64,000 bases of DNA from Calothrix sp. NIES-4101 (GCA_004296455.1 AP018280.1:4092001-4156000), one strand, 5' to 3'. Positions 9,097 to 18,295 are shown, counted from the first letter of the stretch. A program made the numbers and translations. The notes: generated by a model not told the origin, from the sequence alone.

Positions 9097-9337
9097 AGAA
9101 TACAACTATACATGTTCTCCACCAGATACTTCTACGGAATGTGGCACATACCACGGGGAATTAAAATTTAGAATTGGTTTTACTCCTTTTGTAACTACAA
9201 AGTTTAATTGTAATTGTCTTTTTGGTACACCTAATCGTGTTGGTGAATGGGTAACGATTCCCTTGGAAGCCAACCGAAATTCAACAGTATCTGCGATTAA
9301 AATTAACCTAAAAACTGGCGAGCTTCTTCCAAAATGA
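9092..9337 (+). CDS. Small hypothetical protein, 81 aa
   Basis: The first ATG of the frame is at 9092, inside the right arm of the palindromic repeat, with no convincing ribosome binding site. The natural 5' end may have been replaced by the repeat. The protein has four cysteines in the first 45 residues (YTCSPPDTSTECGTY, FNCNCLFG) and ends SAIKINLKTGELLPK. It has no recognised domain. Its stop overlaps the start of the next gene (ATGA at 9334-9337), so translational coupling is likely and the frame is probably expressed. Confidence 0.5.
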   Translation: MTEYNYTCSPPDTSTECGTYHGELKFRIGFTPFVTTKFNCNCLFGTPNRVGEWVTIPLEANRNSTVSAIKINLKTGELLPK

Positions 9338-10344
9338 ACTGCAAAACTTTAATTTATAATCCGAATCAGCAAGAAGCAATTACTTTAACTGTCGATAAAA
9401 AGCGTCATAAATTGGTACGTTGGGATGTTGCTGATACACCCCAGATTTTGTCAGATTCTTCTTTGGAACGATATACAAAATTAAGCTTACTTGCCAAAAT
9501 ACCCCAAGCAAATGCGATCGCCATTATTCAGTGTAATAATATTTACCAACCTCCATACAAGCCAGTCAATGCCATCTTAGAAATTCGTCACTGGGAAGAT
9601 TTTAGCTGTATCCAGGAAATAGAGTTAACTGAATGCACCGATATACCAGGTTGTGTCACGATTACTCCCTGTCAACAGTACATCGTCGTTGTCGAATCCT
9701 ATGCTTCGCTGTATCTAATAGAATTGCAATCGGGTATAGTTAAGCGTTTTGCTTTTGAGACAGAATATAATTACAACTTGGTATTTGACCCAAAGATGCA
9801 GTTTTTTATCAACTCATCAATTGACCAATTCAGCTATTTTGAACTTCATTGGATTGATGATTTAGCGACTGGTAAATTTTCCCTTCGAGGAGCTTTTTTT
9901 GGGGATATGCGCTGTCATAACGATACCATTATTTTTAGTCCCAACGAAGACGCTTTTATCCATACTTGCTATCATTTTGAACGGAAATTATTGGTGACAT
10001 ACCGTCGATTTAATCGTTCTCAGCTATTTAGCGATCGCAGTCATTGGGGAATAAATAATCATCCTACTCCAAGTTCTGTTCTCGATAAAGTTTGGGAAGT
10101 ATCGCTACCATACATCGAACATCAGCATGATGAGGAAAATCTTTGGCAAAGTGATATTGCTTTTCTCAATGACCAAACCTTAGTATTAGGAGCAGGAAAA
10201 ACCCTGGCTTTGCTAAATATCCAAGATGGAGTCGTGAAAGCAGAGTACCAAACAGATGCAATTATACAGGCGATCGCAATAGATACTGCATATCAGCGAG
10301 TAATTGCTGCTACCCGTAATGGGGTGTTATGCTTTCATCTGTAG
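9334..10344 (+). CDS. Beta-propeller-like hypothetical protein, 336 aa
   Basis: The ATG overlaps the previous stop by four bases. The sequence has recurring ~40-50-residue beta-rich units with motifs such as HKLVRWDVADTPQ, ILEIRHWEDFSCIQEIEL, YASLYLIELQSGIVKRF, KTLALLNIQDGVVKAEY and QRVIAATRNGVLCFHL. They resemble WD40 or related propeller repeats, lacking most canonical WD dipeptides. No signal peptide or membrane segment is seen. It is probably a scaffold-type or unknown-function protein; I cannot name a partner. It is likely co-transcribed with the small gene upstream. Confidence 0.6.
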   Translation: MNCKTLIYNPNQQEAITLTVDKKRHKLVRWDVADTPQILSDSSLERYTKLSLLAKIPQANAIAIIQCNNIYQPPYKPVNAILEIRHWEDFSCIQEIELTECTDIPGCVTITPCQQYIVVVESYASLYLIELQSGIVKRFAFETEYNYNLVFDPKMQFFINSSIDQFSYFELHWIDDLATGKFSLRGAFFGDMRCHNDTIIFSPNEDAFIHTCYHFERKLLVTYRRFNRSQLFSDRSHWGINNHPTPSSVLDKVWEVSLPYIEHQHDEENLWQSDIAFLNDQTLVLGAGKTLALLNIQDGVVKAEYQTDAIIQAIAIDTAYQRVIAATRNGVLCFHL

Positions 10345-10409
10345 CACTTGGCGATCGCAATTTTCTTATCAGCAACACAAAGTTAGAACAGCGTTATCTC
10401 TTGTAGTTA

Positions 10410-10913
10410 ATGAACAAACTTACTCCAATCTCAATGATTAGAATTCTAACACTTGTTATAACACTAGGTTTAATTTATTTTTTATTACGTTTTGCCTTCC
10501 CAGTAAACTTTTTAAAAACTCATATAGTTGACTGTAATCAAGCTCATAAAATTGCCAAAATATCCGATACCTTTCTCAGTGCAATTGGTGATCCATCTCC
10601 AAAAGAAGCAGAAATTATCGCCCAAAGATATATCACAAAAGCTTTTTGTTTAAATGATTTAAAGGGTGACAATAGCTTCAGTCCTAAATCATATTTCTTT
10701 AATGGCTCAAACTTAAGCTCTAAGTATCAAATTGTTGGTTATCATGGTGCTGGTTTACGTAGTCCAGGTAGCTTACGAGTCAAATTTGACAACGGGACTC
10801 TCCTAAACTTTTGCTTTAGCATGATGGTAATTAACTGCAACCAAGCTCAAGAATGCGATTGTCCTCATGATTTTAACTGGGAACCAAAACCAAAGCGATA
10901 TGGACAATCTTAA
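10410..10913 (+). CDS. Membrane-anchored hypothetical protein, 167 aa
   Basis: An N-terminal membrane anchor (residues ~8-28, ILTLVITLGLIYFLLRFAF) is followed by a soluble extracytoplasmic domain with several cysteines (DCNQAHKI, FCLNDLKG, NFCFSMMV, CNQAQECDC). No family is recognised. The last 14 bases overlap the start of the next membrane-protein gene, so the two are probably coupled. Confidence 0.55.
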   Translation: MNKLTPISMIRILTLVITLGLIYFLLRFAFPVNFLKTHIVDCNQAHKIAKISDTFLSAIGDPSPKEAEIIAQRYITKAFCLNDLKGDNSFSPKSYFFNGSNLSSKYQIVGYHGAGLRSPGSLRVKFDNGTLLNFCFSMMVINCNQAQECDCPHDFNWEPKPKRYGQS

Positions 10914-11526
10914 TGTGAAAAGACTTGGCAAAATAGCAATATATATAACCTTATTTATTTGTGCCGCAATTCTAATTATTAGCATTTACCCTGGTGCATT
11001 AAATAGTTTCTTTTTTCCAGTTATACTGGTGTCAATTTTGTGTGTACCAATATTTGCAGTATCAGTAATTCTCTTCTGGATATTGAGAACTTTAGGAAGA
11101 CGGGATTTAAAAAGTATTAGGCTTCCCCGTCAAACTTTTGTACCCTGGAGAGAAGTTACTATCATTGCAGGTATAGTTTTAGTTTGTTATGTCCTGCTCA
11201 AGTTCTACATTCCCCGTCGTTTAGCATTTATGATATCGCGAACGGCATTTGAACAAGTTCGAGTACAACATATTATATCTGCAAAAGTAAAAATCACATT
11301 AAACCGCAAACTCGGTTTATATGAAGTTGATGAATACGCTATGGATTCTCGTGGTGGTGCATATTTTCGTGTTTTTTCGGGTGGTGATGGTCTAAGTCCT
11401 GATACCATATCCTATGGTTTTGTCCATCAACCGAATCATGAAGGAAGTCCATTTGGTGCTGCTGAGTACCAAGTATTTTACTTGTACGGTGATTGGTATT
11501 GGTTTCGTGTATCCGATGATTTTTAG
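10900..11526 (+). CDS. Integral membrane hypothetical protein, ~208 aa
   Basis: The ATG at 10900 (MDNLNVKRL) overlaps the end of the previous gene. Three hydrophobic segments are visible in the first ~110 residues (IAIYITLFICAAILIISIYP, FFPVILVSILCVPIFAVSVI, VTIIAGIVLVCYVLLKFYI). A soluble C-terminal domain of ~90 residues follows (GGAYFRVFSGGDGLSPDTISY, YQVFYLYGDWYWFRVSDDF). Function is unknown. The shared topology with the gene before suggests a small two-gene unit. Confidence 0.55.
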   Translation: MDNLNVKRLGKIAIYITLFICAAILIISIYPGALNSFFFPVILVSILCVPIFAVSVILFWILRTLGRRDLKSIRLPRQTFVPWREVTIIAGIVLVCYVLLKFYIPRRLAFMISRTAFEQVRVQHIISAKVKITLNRKLGLYEVDEYAMDSRGGAYFRVFSGGDGLSPDTISYGFVHQPNHEGSPFGAAEYQVFYLYGDWYWFRVSDDF

Positions 11527-11590
11527 GGATGACAGTTGAGCTAGTTTTGAGCTATGGATAAGTGACATTACTACTTATGAATTCACAAAT

Positions 11591-12688
11591 ATGAAATATC
11601 ATATTCACCATCCCTTGATTTTGCTAGTAGCGATAACTGGGATAACATTGTTTTCAATTCCATCTTTATCTAGTGATATTCATCAATCAATATCTCCCAT
11701 CACATTTAAGTCTACAAAAGAGAATTTATTACCCCAGTTATGGAAGATAAAAATCAACGGTAAATACGGATATGTCGATGCTCAAACAACTTATCCAGTA
11801 GAACTTCAATCAGAAAAATATCCCTTAAAAACTCAAATCTCACCAGCAGAAATTACCGAATTAAATCAGATTTTTGAATTTGATAAATTTAATCACCACA
11901 AGGCGATCGCTCTCCGCAAACGGCTACAACCCTTAGCCGATCGAAATGATGCAGTTGCTTGTTACTGGCTGGCAAAAACCTACAATTTGGAAGAATTTGG
12001 CATTAGGAAACAGAGCGATCGCCAATCAGCTTTGAAATGGTATCACAAATCAGCCGAGCTTGATTATGCACCTGCTGCATATTTTCTCTACAGAGCCTAT
12101 TTTTCTGGATTGATGGGTTTACAAAAAGATGAAAATGAAGCTAGCAAATGGCTGCATAAAGCCAAGGAAACATCTTCTGGAAAATTATTATCCGAAACCC
12201 TGATGGAATTTGTTGCTTTTAGCGACCCAAGTGTAAAATTCATCAACTTGCGAACAATTCCAAAAAATGCTGGGAATTATCTTGAATATCTACGCCAAAT
12301 ATATATATTAACTCCTAATAATAGCTGGGTAATACACAAATATGGTAATGCGCTCTACGAAGCCAAACGTTACACAGAAGCCTTACCAGTTCTAATTAAT
12401 AGTGATAATGCCTTTGTTTGGCAAAAAATTGGTCAGATGTATGAGCAAGGTTTAGGTACTCCAATAGATATAGAAAAGGCTTTGTTTTGGTACAAAAAAG
12501 TGGCACTTGAAGGTAAAGCTCAAGAAAATGGAGCCAATCCAATTAGTACATATGGCAGACTGGAAATTTATCGCTTAATCTGCTTGAAAAAAATTACAAC
12601 ACAGCAAGCAGCGCCTTTATATAGTTCTGAAAAATACCAAAATGAATTTGCTCAATTTAGCGATAATAAATGTAATTATAGCTCTTAA
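11591..12688 (+). CDS. Exported Sel1-like repeat protein, 365 aa
   Basis: The signal peptide spans about residues 1-29 (HPLILLVAITGITLFSIPSLS). Sel1-type helical repeats follow. One pair is at about residues 118-190 (NDAVACYWLAKTYN, SDRQSALKWYHKSAELDYAPA, KDENEASKWLHKAKE) and another at about 275-310 (WQKIGQMYEQGLGTP, IEKALFWYKKVALEGKA). A TPR-like unit lies between them. Sel1 repeats mediate protein-protein contacts; the protein would act outside the cytoplasmic membrane. No partner gene is evident. Confidence 0.7.
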   Translation: MKYHIHHPLILLVAITGITLFSIPSLSSDIHQSISPITFKSTKENLLPQLWKIKINGKYGYVDAQTTYPVELQSEKYPLKTQISPAEITELNQIFEFDKFNHHKAIALRKRLQPLADRNDAVACYWLAKTYNLEEFGIRKQSDRQSALKWYHKSAELDYAPAAYFLYRAYFSGLMGLQKDENEASKWLHKAKETSSGKLLSETLMEFVAFSDPSVKFINLRTIPKNAGNYLEYLRQIYILTPNNSWVIHKYGNALYEAKRYTEALPVLINSDNAFVWQKIGQMYEQGLGTPIDIEKALFWYKKVALEGKAQENGANPISTYGRLEIYRLICLKKITTQQAAPLYSSEKYQNEFAQFSDNKCNYSS

Positions 12689-12797
12689 TATGATGTATGT
12701 ACTCCAGCCTGCGTAAGTCCTGGATATATTTGGCTACCAATCCAATAATTATATAATTTTTAAGAAATTAGAATCTAAAATATTACGACATAATGAG

Positions 12798-13115
12798 ATG
12801 ACAATAGAGATGGGAATTCTCCAAATTAATACCGGGAATTATGAAGTGATTCCTGTTGCAACTAGCGAAATATTTTACCAATTTTGGTTGCCTGCTTGTA
12901 GGTCTCTTGGATTACAATTCATCAGCCATTTTCATGATGGGTCTTTAAATGTAGTCTCAGCAGAAGATGTTCCTAAAATTGTAGAAGAATTGATTTGTTT
13001 ACATTCTTATACTTTAGAACAAGAAAATTTAGCTTTTATTAGCGAGAGAATAGAACTTATAATTCAGGTATTTCAGACAACAGATGCTACATCATATGAA
13101 TATGATTTTGGATAA
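12798..13115 (+). CDS. Hypothetical protein, 105 aa
   Basis: A small soluble acidic protein, open from ATG 12798 (or 12810) to 13115. It has features such as SEIFYQFWLPACRSLGLQFI and ISERIELIIQVFQTTDATS. There is no signal peptide or recognised domain. Size and composition resemble immunity-type proteins, and it lies beside a block of SUKH-type genes, but this is only context. About 200 bp of AT-rich sequence with no intact gene separates it from the next gene. Confidence 0.45.
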   Translation: MTIEMGILQINTGNYEVIPVATSEIFYQFWLPACRSLGLQFISHFHDGSLNVVSAEDVPKIVEELICLHSYTLEQENLAFISERIELIIQVFQTTDATSYEYDFG

Positions 13116-13335
13116 TGAATGTAATTTTAAAGATTGATATCTGCTAAAATGAAAAAACTAAGCAAGTAACAAATTCTAGAATAATTATTTATCACTTGGG
13201 AATAAAAGATAGAATTCTACTTATTCATAAACTGGAAACAAATAATGACAATATTAATCCTATTATTGCATCTGTGAAAGAATATTTAGCAAATGATTAG
13301 GTAAAGTAAAAATTTTTCTCCAGATGATGTGTAAT

Positions 13336-14583
13336 TTAGGGATACAATATATTATATATGTACTCCAACCTTTCTAAAATTCGTTGCGTTCGCGTAGCGG
13401 CTCCTACGGAGCATCGCATCTCAGCTTTCTCTGCATTAAAGCCAAAGTTATACCGCATTTTACCCATGTTCTCAATTCGCCATTGGTTGATTTTATAATC
13501 GATTTCATCTCTCATTTTCACTTGCTCATTTGTGAGTTCGGGATCGATATTGAGTCCGATGGTTTCTGCAAGGAGTCTAGCAACATTTACCGAATGAAAG
13601 TATGGGTAATCTCGAATTAACTTCCCAGAGCGAAGAAAAGCCAGTAATCCTTCAATTGTAGATAACCCATATTGAATATTATCTAGAAAATCCTTGAGCC
13701 ATTGTTCTGGGGAAAACTCACAAAAACGAATCCAATCCCCCTGAATTTCAACCTCGTATCCTTCCTGGGTGAGAAACAAATCCCGCACAGGATTATCCCA
13801 ATCGACAATTCGTAACAACCCTGGATATTGCCGTTCTCCTGGATTTTTGAGCCAATCCCTCGACTTTGCCGCTTTCAACTTTGCGAGGAACTCAGGTAAA
13901 GGCTGATTCCATAGTTCCACAGAATTGTTTGCCATAACTTCCTCAACCGACCAGTAATGTCCTAGCCGTTCCCAATTACCACCATTGCAAACTTCTAATA
14001 AAAATGTTCTGTAAATGTCAGGTAGTCGAATTCCATGTTGTGCTTCTAACGCGCTCAACTTTTTTTCAGAACCAATTGGCGGATTAGTCGTGATTTGGGC
14101 ATAGCGATTGTATGGATCGAATTTTCGCAAGCGAGCGAGGGTAACGTGAATTCGTTCGGGAACGCTTAACCATTTTCGCAGGGGTAATTGGCAACCGAAA
14201 TGACGCTCCACTGTAAAAATGTCTTGATCGTACACCCTCACGCTCCCTTTCGTATCGTGAGAGAACTGAATTTGTAACTGAGTCAACACCTGACAGAATT
14301 GAAGAGCCTCAGCATCAGTTGGAAATAGCCCCACAAGATGGGGATGCTTGATTCTCTTGATCTCCCGATACATAAACTCACAAGCTTCAGCCTCATCCGT
14401 AAATTCAAACAGCAGCTGTTGAACCGTACCACGCTCGGTATAAACGACTTGCCAGTTATCATCTGTTTGAATCAAGCAAATCTCATCATCACCCATTTGG
14501 CGAATCTGATACAAGCTACAACCTTCACCCCAAAGTTTAAGATCGAGTAACTCTGCATTCAGATATTGAACATATTCCCACAT
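13336..14583 (-). CDS. SMI1/KNR4 (SUKH) family protein, 415 aa
   Basis: Residues ~170-310 carry the SUKH signature: SEKKLSALEAQHGIRLPDIY, FLLEVCNGGNWERLGHYW, GLLRIVDWDNPVRDLFLTQE and FSPEQWLKDFLDN. The N-terminal ~130 residues are a separate unknown domain, possibly two copies of a short alpha/beta unit. SUKH proteins are best known as immunity proteins against contact-dependent toxins, though many lone members have unknown roles. The last ~27 codons include an in-frame palindromic repeat (13386-13417), so the original C-terminus was probably different. It is the most distal gene of a minus-strand block and starts 2 bp after the stop of the gene upstream. Confidence 0.75.
   Translation of the reverse strand: MWEYVQYLNAELLDLKLWGEGCSLYQIRQMGDDEICLIQTDDNWQVVYTERGTVQQLLFEFTDEAEACEFMYREIKRIKHPHLVGLFPTDAEALQFCQVLTQLQIQFSHDTKGSVRVYDQDIFTVERHFGCQLPLRKWLSVPERIHVTLARLRKFDPYNRYAQITTNPPIGSEKKLSALEAQHGIRLPDIYRTFLLEVCNGGNWERLGHYWSVEEVMANNSVELWNQPLPEFLAKLKAAKSRDWLKNPGERQYPGLLRIVDWDNPVRDLFLTQEGYEVEIQGDWIRFCEFSPEQWLKDFLDNIQYGLSTIEGLLAFLRSGKLIRDYPYFHSVNVARLLAETIGLNIDPELTNEQVKMRDEIDYKINQWRIENMGKMRYNFGFNAEKAEMRCSVGAATRTQRILERLEYIYNILYP
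13386..13417. repeat. HIP1-like palindromic repeat inside a coding region
   Basis: This is the same unit as at 2281-2312 with one change (GCGTTCGCG in place of GCGATCGCG). It lies within the 3' end of the SUKH gene and keeps the frame open, adding residues that read CSVGAATRTQ. Confidence 0.8.
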
Positions 14584-14585
14584 AG

Positions 14586-16010
14586 TTATGACTTCCCTTG
14601 TTCTGCACGAAAAAACCGGAGAAAGCCCCCATCAAACCATTCCCCATAGTTAAATCGTAGTTCCCCGGATAGTAGCATCTGACCTCGACAGTAGAGAAAG
14701 TAGGTTTCTTTTGGGAAATAACTTTGCAAAGGGAGCAATCCTTTTTTCAACGCTGCGCGATCGCCATTTTGCCATAATCTTGCCAGGTGAGATGCTAAAC
14801 AGTTCAAGAAAAATTCAGCTTTTGGTAAGGAAGTATCTGTTCCTAAAGTTACCAACTCATCTTCTCGTCCTCTCCAATCAACAGACATTTCCCAATCTTC
14901 GACGGGAGGTAAGCAGGATTCCAGCGAAGCCCAGACAACTAACTCTAGGTACGTCGGCTCATTCACGTTGGTAAATAAGGCATTTGCATTTATCGTCATT
15001 GTAATTTCTAAAACCGTTAACAAGCCGATCGCATTGGGATACACATTTCCTGTCACGAGTCGATACTGTTTCCCATCGGCTTCAAAGGGAATTGTATACG
15101 GGTACTGCAATTTTGCTTTTTGAAAATGCTGTAAGCAAAGCTGATGAAAGTCAGGTTGAGGTAGTGGTGGATCAAAAAACATCCAATCTAAACACAAACT
15201 ATTTTTTTCTTGGCTCACAGAAGCACCATTTAAATAGCGCCATAGCTTTTCAGCTTGAATGACACAGCGTTGCAGATTTGGATAAGCAACTAGACGAGCA
15301 AGAATTTCTGGCGAGATTTCCCGGTTGAGTAGGTTTGCTATCGCCATCTGATGCAGCAGTTCATATCTAATTGCAGCAACCTGATTGGGTGTATATAACT
15401 GGGCTTGTTCTGCAAAAAATAGTAGATATATACTCGCAACTTCCTCAATCTCAGATAAAATCTGGGGAATTAGTAAAGAGTGAGTAGGACTCGCAGCAGA
15501 TGCAAAGCGTAAATTCCACTGGGTTTCATTAAGCAGTTCAATTCCCTCAATTTCTTGCAGATTGCTCCAATTCCGCGCAACCTGTATTACCTTGAATGCA
15601 GTGTGATAGGGAATACAGTACATCGGATAGTAACTTCCTGGATGCCATAAACAAATCGGTTCATTGTAAGACTCGCCATAAATTTGAAACAGTTGATCGA
15701 TCAGTTCCCAAACCGCCCAATTTTGATAACCTTGGGGTAGTTTCCAACTACTCTCACCAATCAACTGCTGACAATCCCGAACAAAGAAGCGATTATCCTC
15801 ACTCTCATACATTTCATGCGCCTGAAAGTACTGCCAAAACGCATCATGATGGGCATGACGTGCCAAAAACTCAATCAGGAGCGAATCGTCATATTTAGTT
15901 ATAGCTTTGCGACTGTGGCGACCAGAGAATAACACACCTGAATCGCTTTGTGCGATCGCTAGTGTATATCCATCAATTAGAACAAAGGTTTTTCCAGGCT
16001 TATCTCTCAT
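14586..16010 (-). CDS. Hypothetical protein, 474 aa, in SUKH gene block
   Basis: A large soluble protein with no signal peptide. Visible features are an N-terminal FVLIDGYTLAIAQSDSGVLF strand pair, HHDAFWQYFQAHEMYESEDN, a central helical stretch (residues ~190-260), and a C-terminal part rich in aromatic residues (LQSYFPKETYFLYCRGQM, YGEWFDGGFLRFF). I do not recognise a domain. It ends 2 bp before the start of the 415-residue SUKH gene, so the pair is almost certainly co-transcribed and may be functionally linked. Confidence 0.6.
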   Translation of the reverse strand: MRDKPGKTFVLIDGYTLAIAQSDSGVLFSGRHSRKAITKYDDSLLIEFLARHAHHDAFWQYFQAHEMYESEDNRFFVRDCQQLIGESSWKLPQGYQNWAVWELIDQLFQIYGESYNEPICLWHPGSYYPMYCIPYHTAFKVIQVARNWSNLQEIEGIELLNETQWNLRFASAASPTHSLLIPQILSEIEEVASIYLLFFAEQAQLYTPNQVAAIRYELLHQMAIANLLNREISPEILARLVAYPNLQRCVIQAEKLWRYLNGASVSQEKNSLCLDWMFFDPPLPQPDFHQLCLQHFQKAKLQYPYTIPFEADGKQYRLVTGNVYPNAIGLLTVLEITMTINANALFTNVNEPTYLELVVWASLESCLPPVEDWEMSVDWRGREDELVTLGTDTSLPKAEFFLNCLASHLARLWQNGDRAALKKGLLPLQSYFPKETYFLYCRGQMLLSGELRFNYGEWFDGGFLRFFRAEQGKS

Positions 16011-16083
16011 CCAGCAACTGGTTCAAATAGGTGAAAAATGCTGTAATAATGGTTAAATGCTTGAATTTCTCCAACCTTAACCA

Positions 16084-16827
16084 TTAAAGAGGTATGAATT
16101 CAGCATTTTCTAAAGCATTCCTCCAAGCGATCAAAGCAGCTATACGATAATCAGACTCCCTACAGTCATATTCGTGATAACTGCCATTAAAGACAATAAT
16201 TTTAAGGGATGAAAAAGCTTTATTTTCTAGATGAGAATATTTAATCAGCCCATCGATAATTCCTTCGATCGAGTCTGAAATATATTCGTCATCTGTCTCA
16301 TTTGGAATTTGCCAAATAATTTTAATCTGATTGTTCTCTAAATTCCGTTCTAATTTGAATACAATATGAGCGGGCTGACCGATATTATAGCAACCTCTGA
16401 TATATTTACCCTCAGTAATTAATGGTTCTTTAATTGAATAACGTTGATACTCACAACCATGCCAGATATCTAATTCAATTACATTCTGAAATGTTTCCCA
16501 AATATTTACTAACCAATGCCACTTTTCCACATATTTACAAATATCGTCCCAAGCGGAGTTACGAATATGTTTATAAATTTTCAGCAATATATATAACTCA
16601 CGAATATCCTGTTTATTCGGCTCCTCTTGGATAACTAATTTCATTAAATGTTGAGCAACTGTGATAGTTTCCTGGGTAAATAGCTCTTCTGAGTCTTCAT
16701 CGTCTTCATATTTTCCTAATTCTGGTTGCTCATGTAGTGACTCAATTATTTTATTTAGCCAACCAATCTTTTTTTGTCTAGCTTCATAAGTATAGTCTTT
16801 TGCCCAGTATAATTGTTTGCGGTTCAT
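16084..16827 (-). CDS. Hypothetical protein, 247 aa
   Basis: A soluble, acidic and Trp/Tyr-rich protein starting MNRKQLYWAKDYTYEARQKK. The N-terminal ~110 residues look helical (LFTQETITVAQHLMKLVIQE), followed by a beta-rich part (PAHIVFKLERNLENNQIKII, SSLKIIVFNGSYHEYDCRE) and a helix RIAALIAWRNALENAEF at the end. No family is recognised. It sits 74 bp upstream of the 474-residue gene and on the same strand, inside the SUKH block. Confidence 0.55.
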   Translation of the reverse strand: MNRKQLYWAKDYTYEARQKKIGWLNKIIESLHEQPELGKYEDDEDSEELFTQETITVAQHLMKLVIQEEPNKQDIRELYILLKIYKHIRNSAWDDICKYVEKWHWLVNIWETFQNVIELDIWHGCEYQRYSIKEPLITEGKYIRGCYNIGQPAHIVFKLERNLENNQIKIIWQIPNETDDEYISDSIEGIIDGLIKYSHLENKAFSSLKIIVFNGSYHEYDCRESDYRIAALIAWRNALENAEFIPL

Positions 16828-16898
16828 ATAATCAAATTGTTTCTAATAATAATTGTCAGATATATTATACAGAAAGTACTATAATGGTTTTACTAGGT

Positions 16899-17633
16899 CT
16901 ACCATATCTCATCTAGCAAATTTCGTTTTCTTTCTAAAGGAATTGCGGGACAATTTTCAATAAACTGCTTCAACCTAGCCTCGGACAAACCCATTAAATA
17001 TCCTTGGAAAAGAAGATATGGACTTTGCTGAGAATTCAAAATTGAGATCGATTTTTCGATTTTGTAAATCTCTTCATTTAAAAAATTGAGATGCATTTGT
17101 AACCATTGCTTCGGTGTATAGCGTTCCATCACAACATAGGTCAACAACGGTTGTAAGCAGATTTGAATTTTCACTTCATGTCCTTCTTGCGTCAGAAATA
17201 ACCCGTAAGTCTCTTGTTCTGGAGGATACAAACCAATTCGTAATAGTCCAGGAAGGGCGTTAATTTTCAGGAGATAGGGTAACTCGACTGCATCAGATTG
17301 CTTTCCTGTTGACAGAAATTGACTAACGAAATCAGGCGGTGACTGGTGCCATAACTGGGTAGAATTATGTTGGATGATTTCATCAATTGTCATCCAGCAG
17401 TCGCGCTCGGCACAATCCCAACACCCTCCATTTCCCACCTCTAGCAAAAAAGCAGCATAGGCGAATGGTAGCTGAATTTCCAATGCTTTTAGAATCGCCA
17501 TTGAGCCAAGCGGTGGATTTAAGTCTATTGCCAAACACATTCTATCTGGATCGAGGTATTTCAAGCGATCCAACGCGAAACTAATCTCCCTAGCAACTTC
17601 AATCATTGCAGTTTGATGGGCGGTTAAATGCAT
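16899..17633 (-). CDS. SMI1/KNR4 (SUKH) family protein, 244 aa
   Basis: The SUKH core covers residues ~40-185: LKALEIQLPFAYAAFLLEVG followed by NGGCW, MTIDEIIQHNSTQLWHQ, GLFLTQEGHEVKI and YTPKQWLQMHLN. These correspond position by position to the motifs of the 415-residue SUKH protein in the same block (LLEVCNGGNW, DLFLTQEGYEVEI, FSPEQWLKDFLDN), so the two are paralogues. The start codon overlaps the 3' end of the upstream gene by 10 bp, indicating coupled translation. It is probably a cytoplasmic immunity or adaptor-type protein; no toxin gene is visible nearby. Confidence 0.75.
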   Translation of the reverse strand: MHLTAHQTAMIEVAREISFALDRLKYLDPDRMCLAIDLNPPLGSMAILKALEIQLPFAYAAFLLEVGNGGCWDCAERDCWMTIDEIIQHNSTQLWHQSPPDFVSQFLSTGKQSDAVELPYLLKINALPGLLRIGLYPPEQETYGLFLTQEGHEVKIQICLQPLLTYVVMERYTPKQWLQMHLNFLNEEIYKIEKSISILNSQQSPYLLFQGYLMGLSEARLKQFIENCPAIPLERKRNLLDEIW

Positions 17634-18109
17634 AGCTCTAACCCAGAGACTTGCTCCAAAAACATAGTAGCAAAGGATTCACAACGAGGCATGATTTTTG
17701 GAAGTTCAACCCGTAGCAGTGCGATCGCAGCATCAACATCCTCACAATCACAGTATAAGTGTTCTAGATGATACCCTAGTAAAGCTTCGGGGGTTTCCGT
17801 ACTCCCACAGCAGTTGTGAGCAACCCAAGCGATGAAGGATTGTACTGAGCCATCGCATTCGATATCCAACAAATAAGCTCGAATAAAAAATTCCTCTGAG
17901 TAGCCAAGGGCAATTGGAAGCGTTTCAATTAATCCTTGTTTGATGCACACTTTAGCACCTTTAGCCGCAACTTCCAGTAAATCATCAGCAGGTTTTTCAA
18001 TCGCCAGAATCTGAGCATCAGCCCAAGCGATTAGGTTCTGCTCAGACACCAACCCAATATTCCACAGGGTGAGTGCGATCGCTAAAGGACTTGGATTTTC
18101 CAGTGACAT
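17624..18109 (-). CDS. Hypothetical protein, ~161 aa, first gene of SUKH block
   Basis: The ATG at 18109 (MSLENPSPLAIALTLWNIG) is preferred; another at 18127 would add six residues. The protein appears all-helical and soluble, with ALTLWNIGLVSEQNLIAWAD and a cysteine cluster in WVAHNCCGSTE and LYCDCEDVD. No family is recognised. Its stop overlaps the start of the 244-residue SUKH gene, so it leads that pair. The promoter should lie in 18128-18295, shared with the divergent gene at 18296. Confidence 0.55.
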   Translation of the reverse strand: MSLENPSPLAIALTLWNIGLVSEQNLIAWADAQILAIEKPADDLLEVAAKGAKVCIKQGLIETLPIALGYSEEFFIRAYLLDIECDGSVQSFIAWVAHNCCGSTETPEALLGYHLEHLYCDCEDVDAAIALLRVELPKIMPRCESFATMFLEQVSGLELCI

Positions 18110-18295
18110 ACTCCTCACATCTTCCACCCAAAAAATGGTGATATTAAATACTCAGCATAAAGCTAAAAGTATTAATTTATCGTTAAAAGCAAACAAAGGT
18201 ACTGTAGCTATATCGCCCAGATGTTTGATTTTGCTGTATGTATACGTAAATGTGCAAGATATTAAGTTAACCTAAATTAGGATTTATTAGCTCAA

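Noticed and set aside
13116-13335. A stretch reading LLIHKLETNNDNINPIIASV up to a stop at about 13300
   Set aside because: It has no start codon and no recognised family; too weak to list as a pseudogene.
13384-13620. 78-codon plus-strand frame starting in the palindromic repeat
   Set aside because: Antisense to the SUKH gene; its start is part of the repeat, and the same start peptide appears at the repeat copy at 2279.
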